Shown here one piece after another: positions 25,105-33,069 of a stretch of 47,684 nt of DNA (positions are counted from its first letter, which is position 1; every line of letters begins with the position of its first letter). The stretch covers positions 1 through 47,684 of the forward strand of contig DAHUXR010000029.1 of the NCBI GenBank assembly GCA_027307045.1. The letters are read 5' to 3'. Source of the stretch: Acidobacteriaceae bacterium (GTDB lineage Bacteria > Acidobacteriota > Terriglobia > Terriglobales > Acidobacteriaceae). Made by a program: the position numbers and the translations under genes. The notes beneath the pieces are model-generated. The model worked only from the letters and a program-made list of their open reading frames with translations. It searched no databases and was not told the DNA's origin.

Positions 25105-26268
25105 GTGAAGGTATTACAACTCATCAGCAGCGGCGGTTATTACGGCGCGGAAAATATGCTGCTGAATCTCTGTGCGAGCCAGCAGAAAGCCGGTTGCCAG
25201 AACAGCCTGATGATTTTTTACAACGTGCATGCGCCCAACATTGAATTCTATGAGCGCGCGCGACGTCGCGGCCTGAGCGTGCGCATGGTGCATTGCCAGG
25301 GCCGCGCAGACTGGCGCGCCGTCCGCCAAATTGAAGAGTGCATCCAGGAAGATGGGATTGAAGTGCTCCACACGCACGGATACAAGGCCGACCTTTATGG
25401 CTATGTCGCCGCGCGGCGCTCTGGTAGACCAATTGTCGCAACCTGCCATAACTGGCTCGGAGGCACCGCTGCTCTGGGCATCTACAACCATCTAGACCGC
25501 ATGGCACTCAAGAGATTTCACGGTCTTGCAGCCGTATCGGATTCAGTAGCGCAGCGCCTGCTCGACTCCGGCGTCGCCGCTAAGAAAATCAGGACAATAG
25601 CCAACGGTATCGATGTGGAACCGTTTGAGCGCGCACGTCCTTTGCCTGTGTTCGACTTTGATGGAAACAATGTTGTGGGCATAGTAGCCCGTCTTGATCT
25701 TCAGAAAGGTTTTGAATGTCTGCTGCGGGCCACCCGTGAACTTTGCGGAGCTTTTCCGGAGTTGAAAGTTGTAATCGTGGGTGAAGGTCCTGATCGCCAG
25801 GCGATTGAGAACATGATCCAGCGATTCGGATTGCAATCGAGTGTGATCGTCGCTGGCCAGCATTCCGATATGCCGGCCATTTATGCGGCGATGGATATCT
25901 TTGTATTGCCGTCTCTCAATGAAGGATTACCAATGACGATTCTTGAAGCGATGGCTTCATCCAAGCCGGTGATCGCGACCAGAGTCGGTGCGATTCCCAC
26001 GGTGATCAAAGACGGAGAAACGGGCTTGCTCGTTGATCCAGGCGATGCTAATGGATTGCGAGATGCACTTGCACGCCTGCTCGCCGATTCTGATCTCTGC
26101 GGCCGTATCGGATCGGCTGGACACAATTGGGTAAGCCGCAATTACACTTCTGAAGCCATGGCGCTGAAGTATCGCCAGATGTATGACGAAGTTCTGGGTA
26201 TTTCTGCGATTGCCACAATCCGAACGCAGGCGCTGGATAACAGGAACGCCGATGCGAGGCGCGCATGA
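25105..26268 (+). CDS. Family 4 glycosyltransferase
   Basis: This 387-residue GT-B enzyme begins at GTG 25105 (KVLQLISSGGYYGAENMLLN). The GT4 donor region is clear: VGIVARLDLQKGFECLLRAT, VIVGEGPDRQAIE, and LPSLNEGLPMTILEAMASSK with the E-x7-E motif. It is predicted to be cytoplasmic and would add a sugar to the lipid-linked repeat unit. It lies five bases after the deacetylase gene and overlaps the next gene (ATGA), so it is part of the H operon. Confidence 0.9.
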   Translation: MKVLQLISSGGYYGAENMLLNLCASQQKAGCQNSLMIFYNVHAPNIEFYERARRRGLSVRMVHCQGRADWRAVRQIEECIQEDGIEVLHTHGYKADLYGYVAARRSGRPIVATCHNWLGGTAALGIYNHLDRMALKRFHGLAAVSDSVAQRLLDSGVAAKKIRTIANGIDVEPFERARPLPVFDFDGNNVVGIVARLDLQKGFECLLRATRELCGAFPELKVVIVGEGPDRQAIENMIQRFGLQSSVIVAGQHSDMPAIYAAMDIFVLPSLNEGLPMTILEAMASSKPVIATRVGAIPTVIKDGETGLLVDPGDANGLRDALARLLADSDLCGRIGSAGHNWVSRNYTSEAMALKYRQMYDEVLGISAIATIRTQALDNRNADARRA

Positions 26269-27284
26269 GTCCCATGGAACAGACTGCGGCGGCGACAATG
26301 ATTGCACAACCGGTGTCGCCTCAAGTGGTAAGTATTTCCATCATTATTCCAGCGCTGAATGAGGAAAAGATGATCGGCCGCTGCCTGGAATCGCTGACAA
26401 AGCTGGTTTTCGCCCGTGATCGATTTGAAGTATTGGTGATAGACAATGGGTCGCGAGACAGAACTTTGGCGATAGCGGATTCCTTTAAAGATCGCCTCAA
26501 CCTGAAGGTCTTGCAAGAGGCGGGTGTTCGCATTTCCGCGCTGCGTAATCTGGGAGCACGTGCCGCCACGGGCGATATCCTGGCATTTCTGGATGCGGAT
26601 TGCCTGGCTCCGGCAGACTGGCTCGATCAGATGCTTGTATTAGCGCCTGCCAATGGCGCAGGCGTTCTGGGTGCGCACTATTTGCTTCCGGAAGATTCAT
26701 CATGGGTAGGAAGAACATGGCATCGCTATCAGGAAGCACCCAAGTCCGGCGAAGTATCGCATGTTCCAGCAGGCGACCTGATTATGCGCCGTGAAGACTT
26801 TCTAAAGCTGGGCGGCTTCGACGAGACGATCCAGACCAATGAGGATTACGAGCTTTGTGAACGTGCCAGAAAAGCTGGTATGGACGTCCGCGCTTTTCCG
26901 CGGATCGGAGTAATTCATCTGGGGACGGCACAGAGCTTGCGCGTGTTTTTCCGCAAACAAGCGTGGCATGGAACACACGTTATCAAGGTGTTTCTACGTG
27001 ATGTGTTCAGGTCGCACAATCGCAAAGCAGTGTTCTTTGCCGCATACACTTTGCTCAGCCTGCTAACTGTGGCGGCCGGCGTTGTATGGGCGCTTGCGTG
27101 GCACGGGCCCTGGCTATTGCCCGCGGCAGGATGTGCCGCATTGTGCCTGCCGCCAACCGCGCTCGCGGTCAGGCATGTACTGAGCAGCGGGCGATATTCT
27201 GATTTCTTTCCTCTCTTCGCGCTTTACCTGACCTACGGAATTGCCCGCGCCAAAGCGCTCCTAAGCATCAAGAACTTTGTTTAG
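26265..27284 (+). CDS. Family 2 glycosyltransferase with C-terminal membrane helices
   Basis: This 339-residue protein has a GT-A domain with ISIIIPALNEEKMIGRCLES, VLVIDNGSRDRTLAIA and a DxD-type metal site in AFLDADCLAP, followed by GGFDETIQTNEDYELCERAR (the E-D catalytic loop). Two or three hydrophobic helices lie at the C-terminus (about 245-330). The start ATG at 26265 overlaps the GT4 stop; Met4 is an alternative. It is the last gene of this operon and converges on the beta-helix gene, with only 11 bp between the stops and no obvious terminator. Confidence 0.88.
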   Translation: MSPMEQTAAATMIAQPVSPQVVSISIIIPALNEEKMIGRCLESLTKLVFARDRFEVLVIDNGSRDRTLAIADSFKDRLNLKVLQEAGVRISALRNLGARAATGDILAFLDADCLAPADWLDQMLVLAPANGAGVLGAHYLLPEDSSWVGRTWHRYQEAPKSGEVSHVPAGDLIMRREDFLKLGGFDETIQTNEDYELCERARKAGMDVRAFPRIGVIHLGTAQSLRVFFRKQAWHGTHVIKVFLRDVFRSHNRKAVFFAAYTLLSLLTVAAGVVWALAWHGPWLLPAAGCAALCLPPTALAVRHVLSSGRYSDFFPLFALYLTYGIARAKALLSIKNFV

Positions 27285-27295
27285 ATCCCATCGGC

Positions 27296-29026
27296 TTAGT
27301 GGACTGCGGCCCGTACGTTAGTCGGAGGATTCGGTCTGGTTGTGGCGCCGGAGAAGAATTCGTAAGCGCCAAGATCGTATCCTGCGCCCTGCGCCCGCAG
27401 CACTCCATCCTTGTCCGTATCAATGGTCGGCCCAGGATTCGGTTCGAAAGGATTACTGGGCACAATTGTCAGGCCGGTATTTATGGCCGGACTGCCCGTG
27501 AGAATGTGGTAATCGCCAATAGAACGATTTGCCAATAAGGGATCCGCATTGATGTTGTTGGTCGTTTGCGCGGGGCCTGAGCCAACTCCGAACCAGAGGT
27601 TCTTGTCTCCGGTAATCTGGGCCAGGCTGCCATCAATATAAATTTCGCCCGGCAGCTGGTAAGCCACGTTGTTGCGCAGGTGCATGATCAGTGTTGCCGG
27701 GCCGCCAGCCACGCCAAACGCTCCGCGCGAGCCGCTGGCATTGGCGGAGTTGTTGGCGGCACAATCGGAAAGCGTGTTGTTAAATACCTCCACCGAGCCG
27801 GTCCCAGGAGTGCCGTTGTTGGTAATGCCGGCAACGTAGATACAGGAAAACGCCGCGCCCAGTTGCAATGGATCCATGAGCCCCACGTGATAGATCACGT
27901 TGTTATAGGCCTCCACGGTACCTTTGGACGGATCGACGGTCGCAAAGTTGATGCCGTTGCAGTTGTCGCCATGGATCAGGTTGTCATGCACGTGGAGATC
28001 GAATTGATTGAAGCCGGTAGTATCTGTGGCGCCGCAGGCCGGAGTGCAAAGAGGCGAAGAATGGAATTGCAGCGCGCGGCAAGTAAAGTTGTCGTGGATG
28101 TGGTTCCATCCTACGTCAACATGGTTTGAATCAGTGCTGAAATAAACCGCATGATAGAACTTTGAGGAGGTGGGATTAATTCCGGCATTGTGAACTTCAT
28201 TCCCGTAAAACTTTGCCTGGTCGGCGCCACTCATTTGAAAGCAGCCCACCTGGTCGTCAGCGCCGGGGCACTGCATTTCATTCCCGATAATCCGCCAGCC
28301 CGTGCCGCCAACATCCATTGCCTGGGTGCCGCCCACAATGTGCAGCTGCGAAATCACCCAGTAATCTATGTTCACGCCGATGTTCGGCGTGCGGATTCCG
28401 TAATAAAGACCGCCCGCCACGCCCACTGTTACATTTGCATTGGGGTATGCGATGAGCGCCTTCGGCGCCGCGGCGGTGCCTGAGTTGCTTGCGCCATTGT
28501 TGTCCATGCTCAGGTAAGCCGTGAAATTATCCTGCGAGGTTTGCGCAACTCCGTCTTCGATGTATGCCGTATCGCCTGCGGCAATGGCATTCTTGGCGTT
28601 TGGAATCGTCTTCCAGGGCGAGGTCAAGCTGCCTGTGTTGGCGTCATTTCCCGAAGTGGCGACAAAAAATATATTGCCTGCCCGCACCGTGAACGGCAAA
28701 CCGTTGCTGGCGCCAATTCCCGGCACATTCACAATTATGCTTCCCGTTTTTGCTGCAGCTCCCAGCTGAAAAATAATCTTGCCGTCAGACCACAGAGGAT
28801 AGTTGACAACCGCGCCTCCACCGACAGTCACCGTGGAGGTCCCTTGTGTGGCCCCAAAGCCCTTGCCCCAGATTGTGACCCATACGCCATTGTTGTTCTG
28901 GCCGCCCGTACTCGGGCCGCTTTCCAGGTCAGAGAAAAAGATGCGCGGGGGCGCAGTTTGGCCGCTCATGAACGCAGCAGACAACAGCAAGGACAGCACT
29001 GAAACGACTTTTACAAATCTAAGCAT
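27296..29026 (-). CDS. Secreted IPT/TIG plus right-handed beta-helix protein
   Basis: This 576-residue protein has a signal peptide (about 1-22), an IPT/TIG immunoglobulin-like domain (VWVTIWGKGFGATQGTSTV to about residue 115), a segment typical of secreted parallel beta-helix proteins (IFFVATSGNDANTGSLTSPW), and then repeated short turns rich in Asn and Gly (e.g. FYGNEVHNAGI; HVHDNLIHGDNCNGINF; VEAYNNVIYHVG). This fold is common in polysaccharide lyases and in surface proteins that bind glycans; no catalytic set can be assigned. The C-terminus (RPNPPTNVRAAVH) looks like the first strand of a fibronectin III domain and then stops. It follows the lipoprotein gene, probably in one sigma54-driven transcript. 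Confidence 0.8.
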   Translation of the reverse strand: MLRFVKVVSVLSLLLSAAFMSGQTAPPRIFFSDLESGPSTGGQNNNGVWVTIWGKGFGATQGTSTVTVGGGAVVNYPLWSDGKIIFQLGAAAKTGSIIVNVPGIGASNGLPFTVRAGNIFFVATSGNDANTGSLTSPWKTIPNAKNAIAAGDTAYIEDGVAQTSQDNFTAYLSMDNNGASNSGTAAAPKALIAYPNANVTVGVAGGLYYGIRTPNIGVNIDYWVISQLHIVGGTQAMDVGGTGWRIIGNEMQCPGADDQVGCFQMSGADQAKFYGNEVHNAGINPTSSKFYHAVYFSTDSNHVDVGWNHIHDNFTCRALQFHSSPLCTPACGATDTTGFNQFDLHVHDNLIHGDNCNGINFATVDPSKGTVEAYNNVIYHVGLMDPLQLGAAFSCIYVAGITNNGTPGTGSVEVFNNTLSDCAANNSANASGSRGAFGVAGGPATLIMHLRNNVAYQLPGEIYIDGSLAQITGDKNLWFGVGSGPAQTTNNINADPLLANRSIGDYHILTGSPAINTGLTIVPSNPFEPNPGPTIDTDKDGVLRAQGAGYDLGAYEFFSGATTRPNPPTNVRAAVH

Positions 29027-29078
29027 TGCAACTCCAACTTAAGATCTTTTGTGACGGGCAAAAATTGCCGCTGCCCGC

Positions 29079-29792
29079 TTAGGGCACTGGAATGGTCACG
29101 GCGACCTGTGCGGAAGCCGCGCTCTCTACACCGCTGGTATCCATGGAGGTGACCACGTAAAAGTACTGCTTGCCCGAAACGGGGGTGGAATCGGTAAAAA
29201 GCAGTGTCGACGCCGCAACGGTCGGAGAAATTTTGTTATAAGGACCTCCGCTCACCGTGCTCCGGTAAACGTTGTATCCCTGTAACGTCGCGGATGTGCT
29301 TGCATCCCACGCGATATCGACGGAATGAGCGAGCGGAGTAAGACCAGTACCCGCAAGAGGAACAGAGAGCACGGTTGTCCCGTTACTCATCAGAACCAAG
29401 CTGCCATTCACAACTCCCGCCGCGGCGGGATTGAACACGACCGGAACATTCACGCTTTGCGCCGGATTCAGATTGATCGGCGTGGTGATGCCTACGGAGA
29501 ACCCGGATCCGGCTATCGTGTCCTGCGTGATTGCGACAACGACAGTTCCTATGTTGGTAATTTTCACCGTTTGCGTTGCCGGGGTGTTCAGCACCTGCGA
29601 GCCAAAGCCAAGGCTGCTGGGGGTGGCGGAAAGAGTGGCCGAAGAAGGCACCGGTGTGGGAGTGGGCGAAGGAGCGGGCGAACCGCCGGCAGACTGTGTG
29701 CCGCCTCCCGCGCAACCGATCGCGCTCACCATTGAGATAAGTAACACCAGAAAAGTCCCAGCATGCCCCACATGATTCATTTTGTTGCGCAC
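29079..29792 (-). CDS. Lipoprotein with a Hydin/SPD-2-like and a fibronectin III-like domain
   Basis: This 237-residue protein starts at GTG 29792, which has AGGAG five bases upstream; the ATG four codons later is too far from it. A lipoprotein signal ends at Cys27 (SAIGCAGG), followed by a Pro/Thr/Ser linker. An ASPM-SPD2-Hydin-like domain follows (LGFGSQVLNTPATQTVKITN; VVFNPAAAGVVNGSLVL), then a fibronectin III-like domain (VDIAWDASTSATLQGYNVYR; GKQYFYVVTSMDTSG). Proteins of this build are frequent in Acidobacteria and are thought to be surface or matrix adhesins. The function here is inferred. It precedes the beta-helix gene by 52 bp. Confidence 0.8.
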   Translation of the reverse strand: MRNKMNHVGHAGTFLVLLISMVSAIGCAGGGTQSAGGSPAPSPTPTPVPSSATLSATPSSLGFGSQVLNTPATQTVKITNIGTVVVAITQDTIAGSGFSVGITTPINLNPAQSVNVPVVFNPAAAGVVNGSLVLMSNGTTVLSVPLAGTGLTPLAHSVDIAWDASTSATLQGYNVYRSTVSGGPYNKISPTVAASTLLFTDSTPVSGKQYFYVVTSMDTSGVESAASAQVAVTIPVP

Positions 29793-30065
29793 GGTAACTC
29801 CTAAATCTGAAGAAAATCTTCAGGCGCTCTGCCGGCGCTTCTGAAGCTCCTCCATCACTTCATCACTTCGATGTTTATGTCTCAAGGAATAAGTGTCCGC
29901 GGTCGAATCGTTCGACCATGCACCACGCCATCTGCAGTCCACTGCCTTTCAGTGGGCGCGCGTGCGCGAACTTCTCTTATCTCTTGCTAACGCTTAACCA
30001 GAAAAACCAAAGATCCCGGAAGGAAAAAACTACGAGGGTACTGCTCTGCTGTTGCAAAAACGATT

Positions 30066-30081
30066 TGCAAGAATGTGGCCA
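30066..30081 (-). promoter_or_regulatory. Sigma54 promoter E, for the lipoprotein-beta-helix operon
   Basis: On the reverse strand the site reads TGGCCACATTCTTGCA: a perfect -12 element (TTGCA) and TGGC at -24 with GG-N10-GC spacing. TTTG precedes it, as at other sites. The predicted start is near 30055. The nearest enhancer candidate (30236-30253) is centred about 189 bp upstream. Confidence 0.75.
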
Positions 30082-30229
30082 CAAATTCAGATGTGCAGAA
30101 AAGCTGAAATTTCGCGGGTGTTTAAGAGAGACGCGAAAAGCGGGTAGGAATCAAAAGTGTAAATTGTTCCAGAGGCGACGGGTACAAGATGTAATTTCGA
30201 GATCGGTAGTTTAGCTGACACAAACAGTT

Positions 30230-30259
30230 GCGTAGTGTGCAAACAATTACACACTACGC
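30230..30259. promoter_or_regulatory. Long palindrome containing enhancer candidate 4
   Basis: Ten-base arms (GCGTAGTGTG and CACACTACGC) pair perfectly around a ten-base centre. Inside it, TGTGCAAACAATTACACA (30236-30253) matches TGTGCAA-N4-TTGCACA with one mismatch. It lies eight bases after the methyltransferase stop codon, so it could also end that transcript, but no T-run follows on the reverse strand. The enhancer reading rests on the shared motif and on the distance to promoter E. Confidence 0.6.
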
Positions 30260-30266
30260 TAAAAAC

Positions 30267-31040
30267 CTAGGCAGCGCGGGTCATTTCCAAACGAAATACA
30301 CTTTGCCCAAAATAAGAGAGTGTTTTGGGAATCGACGTGAGTCTTGCGTACCGCAGAAGCTTGCCGCTTGCCCAGGTAATGTCAGGATTGCCAAAGCCGC
30401 AGCCGCTCAAGAGCTTCGACCAGAACTCCGGTTGCTGATGTTTGAACCATTCGATGTTGGGCGTTAAAGGGCTTCGCATGCCCAGGTCGCCAAAAATATT
30501 GTGCCGCGCGGCGTCCATAATGATGAGCCTGCCACCCGGCTTCATCATGGCGGCAATGTTGCGGAAGATGTTCTGGTACTCGCGGACCGCCGCGGGCGAG
30601 TCAAGCAGGGCAATGCAGCTCTTTTCATCCAGATGATTGATGGAGGCCACCGATAGCACGACGTCGAAGTGGTTCTCTGGACCATGAAATCCCTGAACCG
30701 TAAGCGGAAGAATCGTTGCCTGTGGCAAATCAAGTTTCTCCGCCATCAGCCTAAAGGCTTTGTGGCATTCACTGGAGTCGTAACAGCCTTCAGCCATCGG
30801 TTCTAAGCCTACAGTTTCAGCGCCATGAAGCGCTGCCCACAGGCACAGCATGCCTTTGCCGCAGCCAATCTCAAGCATCGTCTTGCCGCGGAAATCTATG
30901 TCGCGAAAAAGTTGCGTTGCGGCACGCGCGAAATCAAATCCGTGGTTCCAAATCCCCATTTCCTGGCCTAATTTTCTGAGGCGCTCGGCAGGTGAAACGG
31001 TAGTTGGTTCGGTTGGAACGCTTTGATAGATGGTTGACAT
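30267..31040 (-). CDS. Class I SAM-dependent methyltransferase
   Basis: This 257-residue cytoplasmic enzyme has motif I MLEIGCGKGMLCLWAALHG, the acidic motif II region ETVGLEPM, the post-II segment NHFDVVLSVASINHLDE and MMKPGGRLIIMDAARH. It resembles small-molecule or sugar methyltransferases of the Methyltransf_11/25 type. It begins three bases after the stop of the acyltransferase gene, so the two are cotranscribed from promoter F. O-methylation of the EPS or of its precursor is a reasonable guess; the sequence does not show the substrate. Confidence 0.85.
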   Translation of the reverse strand: MSTIYQSVPTEPTTVSPAERLRKLGQEMGIWNHGFDFARAATQLFRDIDFRGKTMLEIGCGKGMLCLWAALHGAETVGLEPMAEGCYDSSECHKAFRLMAEKLDLPQATILPLTVQGFHGPENHFDVVLSVASINHLDEKSCIALLDSPAAVREYQNIFRNIAAMMKPGGRLIIMDAARHNIFGDLGMRSPLTPNIEWFKHQQPEFWSKLLSGCGFGNPDITWASGKLLRYARLTSIPKTLSYFGQSVFRLEMTRAA

Positions 31041-31043
31041 GTT

Positions 31044-32282
31044 TTACTCCGGTTGAAAGTTTTGCCGCGACGGTTCAATCGCGCGAACTGTTGCATGACC
31101 GCGCAAAGCAGCCACTACGCCTGATGGGAGATTGCGCTTTAGCCACGCTTTGATTCCTCGTTTTTGCTTTTGTACTTGAAGATAAAGACGACCCAGCTTC
31201 GAAGACCCGGCAATGAACAAGTTGAGATAGTTTTCCTGGTGCGCCCCGAACTTCGATTTATACGGATCGGCTCCTCCCAGAAAGTCATAGCGCCGGGCGC
31301 CGGTGCGTACCATCTCTTGCAGCAGGTGTGACTTCAAGGCGTACCCGATCTTTTCTGCCGCGTATTTGGGATGAAAGCCTTCCTGCAGAAGTGAAACTGT
31401 ATCGTTATAGCGAAAACAGAATTGGGCCCCCACGGTTTCACCATTCAATTCCAGTTGCCAGAATTCCAGCCAGCCGCGCTGCAAAAACGCCGTTGCCATT
31501 CGATAGTAGAAGTCTCGGCGCGCATTGCCGGCGAACGCGCCGGCCTCACCGCGGCCGGTCCAGCGCATCTGATGCAAATCAAACAGGGTTTGCAAGTGCG
31601 TTTTGAGATCAGCCACATCTTCGCAACGCGAGAATTTAACCGTGAATCGTGATTGAAGTCGCCTGGGATAACGCGTCAGCAATGGCCGGAACGACGAGTC
31701 CAGAGAACTCACGTACTCCGGCCACGTCGAAGGCAAATCAATAATAAAATTGGGTGTCAGCGTGGAATCAATCCTCATGGCCGATTCCTGCGCTTCCCGG
31801 GGAAGGCACTCCGCCACCGGCGAATGTTGCGGCAGCGTTTCCAGCGCGCATACATGCCATTCTTTCTGTCCGGCGAGCCACGCGGCAAACGCTTTTGCGC
31901 AGTGGCTCGCAAACCCCGGAGTGGTAATGAAATCCAGACCGTCAGAGTCTCCTGATCCCGCGCCGACCATCCGGAGAGTCATTACGGACATGCCGAAAAA
32001 GCTTGTCTTGTCCAAATACAAAGGAGCAATTCCTACGACTGCATCGGCAGAGTCCGCAAAGACCAGAGCAAAAAGATCTTTATCCAGACCATAAACCTGC
32101 CACCACGAGGCCAGCCATTCTGGCGTTTGAAAAATTGAGGACGCAGAATTTGCGCGCAGCAGGCTATTCCAATGCCCACGAAACTGTTCCAATTCGTCCC
32201 AGGTACGGCATACACGCACGGACAAAGAGGTCTTTGGTGCCGTAGCCGATATTGCAGCGAGTTCGACTGGAATGGCAGACAT
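31044..32282 (-). CDS. FemAB/CelD-like GNAT acyltransferase of the EPS locus
   Basis: This 412-residue protein has a GNAT-type double fold. Typical segments are FQTPEWLASWWQVYG in the first half, RLQSRFTVKFSRCEDV in the middle, WLEFWQLELNGETVGAQFCF, and YDFLGGADPYKSKFGAH near the end, as in CelD/BcsL and in exosortase-locus FemAB proteins. Members transfer an acyl or aminoacyl group, and in EPS loci they are thought to decorate the polymer. The start at 32282 lies only about 10 bases after the predicted sigma54 transcript start, and no other start codon is well supported. Confidence 0.85.
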   Translation of the reverse strand: MSAIPVELAAISATAPKTSLSVRVCRTWDELEQFRGHWNSLLRANSASSIFQTPEWLASWWQVYGLDKDLFALVFADSADAVVGIAPLYLDKTSFFGMSVMTLRMVGAGSGDSDGLDFITTPGFASHCAKAFAAWLAGQKEWHVCALETLPQHSPVAECLPREAQESAMRIDSTLTPNFIIDLPSTWPEYVSSLDSSFRPLLTRYPRRLQSRFTVKFSRCEDVADLKTHLQTLFDLHQMRWTGRGEAGAFAGNARRDFYYRMATAFLQRGWLEFWQLELNGETVGAQFCFRYNDTVSLLQEGFHPKYAAEKIGYALKSHLLQEMVRTGARRYDFLGGADPYKSKFGAHQENYLNLFIAGSSKLGRLYLQVQKQKRGIKAWLKRNLPSGVVAALRGHATVRAIEPSRQNFQPE

Positions 32283-32302
32283 AGCTCGTCAGCCCGTAAA
32301 TG

Positions 32303-32318
32303 TGCAAGTCAACGGCCA
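32303..32318 (-). promoter_or_regulatory. Sigma54 promoter F, for the acyltransferase-methyltransferase operon
   Basis: On the reverse strand the site reads TGGCCGTTGACTTGCA: TGGC at -24, TTGCA at -12, GG-N10-GC. CATTT follows, much as at promoters A and C. The predicted start is near 32292, leaving only about 10 bases before the ATG at 32282. No strong palindrome lies within 200 bp upstream. Confidence 0.75.
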
Positions 32319-33069
32319 CCCATTGGGAGAATCTTTGCGCGCAAAGTCCTTTAATTGAGAGACTTCCCGAAATGGCACTTTAGCAATGAGGCGGTTTGAC
32401 AAAAGAATATGAAATGGTTTTCACATTTGTGATAAAGAAACCGCAGCTTTAATGCAAAATTTCTGTAAACAGATTCACTTTCCCCTTGCAAATGGTTTAC
32501 ATGCCATCTATAGTACATTGTACTTAGGTACAGTAAGTTTGTTGGCCAAGTGGACGATTGCTATTGGCTTCAGTGAGCCCCCTAGGGATAGCTTTCCTGA
32601 CATTTCTGGAAAAGCAGCCCTTCGCACCGAAGATGAATGGCATTTCGACGGAACCGGACACCTGGAAGGGGTTAGAGAAATCTGCAGACCAACTTATTCA
32701 AGTTGGCTTGCCCAAGCATTGGGTTTGAATCCAGTGCTGTGCTGTTAAAAGATATCTTCCAGTCGGGCGTTCTTGAACTGCGCGGCATTTGCTGATCGCA
32801 AGTTTTCAGAAACGCCATTCGTTTCAACTCCACTATACAAATGTAGGGAATTTATGCGGCGGCACGATCTGAGAATCTTCTCATGTGCAAACTGTCGCAT
32901 AAGGCGCAATAAATTGATTGCAACTCACTGCATATAGTGACGTGGATCACAACCAAGATTGGGAACCGGATACTAAGATAAGGGACACGGATTTGTGATA
33001 CCGCTTTTCCCGGCAGAGGCGGTCAAAGATTTTTTTTTCGCCCGATTGCAAAGGTAAACGAGAAGAGGG
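32319..33069. other. Divergent intergenic region between promoter F and the kinase gene
   Basis: This region is AT-richer than its surroundings. I see no convincing gene and no sigma54 promoter facing the kinase gene. A partial copy of the palindrome is present at 32884-32901 (TGTGCAA-ACTG-TCGCATA: left arm perfect, right arm five of seven), about 600 bp from promoter F and about 170 bp from the kinase start. Confidence 0.45.
32884..32901. promoter_or_regulatory. Weak palindromic enhancer candidate 5
   Basis: The left arm TGTGCAA is perfect; the right arm TCGCATA matches TTGCACA at five of seven positions, with a four-base spacer. It lies between promoter F and the kinase gene. It is far from F, and no sigma54 promoter is seen on the kinase side, so its role is doubtful. 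Confidence 0.3.

Larger units (their letters stand above)
29793..30266. other. Intergenic region holding promoter E and its enhancer candidate
   Basis: These 474 bases carry a 7-bp inverted repeat (CTGAAGA-AAA-TCTTCAG, 29807-29823) just before the lipoprotein gene, promoter E at 30066 and the long palindrome at 30230. With a predicted transcript start near 30055, the leader would be about 260 bases, which is unusually long and could hold a regulatory structure. I see no gene in it. Confidence 0.5.

Noticed and set aside
32452..32748. Open frame of 98 codons before the kinase gene
   Set aside because: No ribosome site, no recognisable family, odd composition, and it lies in an AT-rich regulatory gap. 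It is kept as non-coding.
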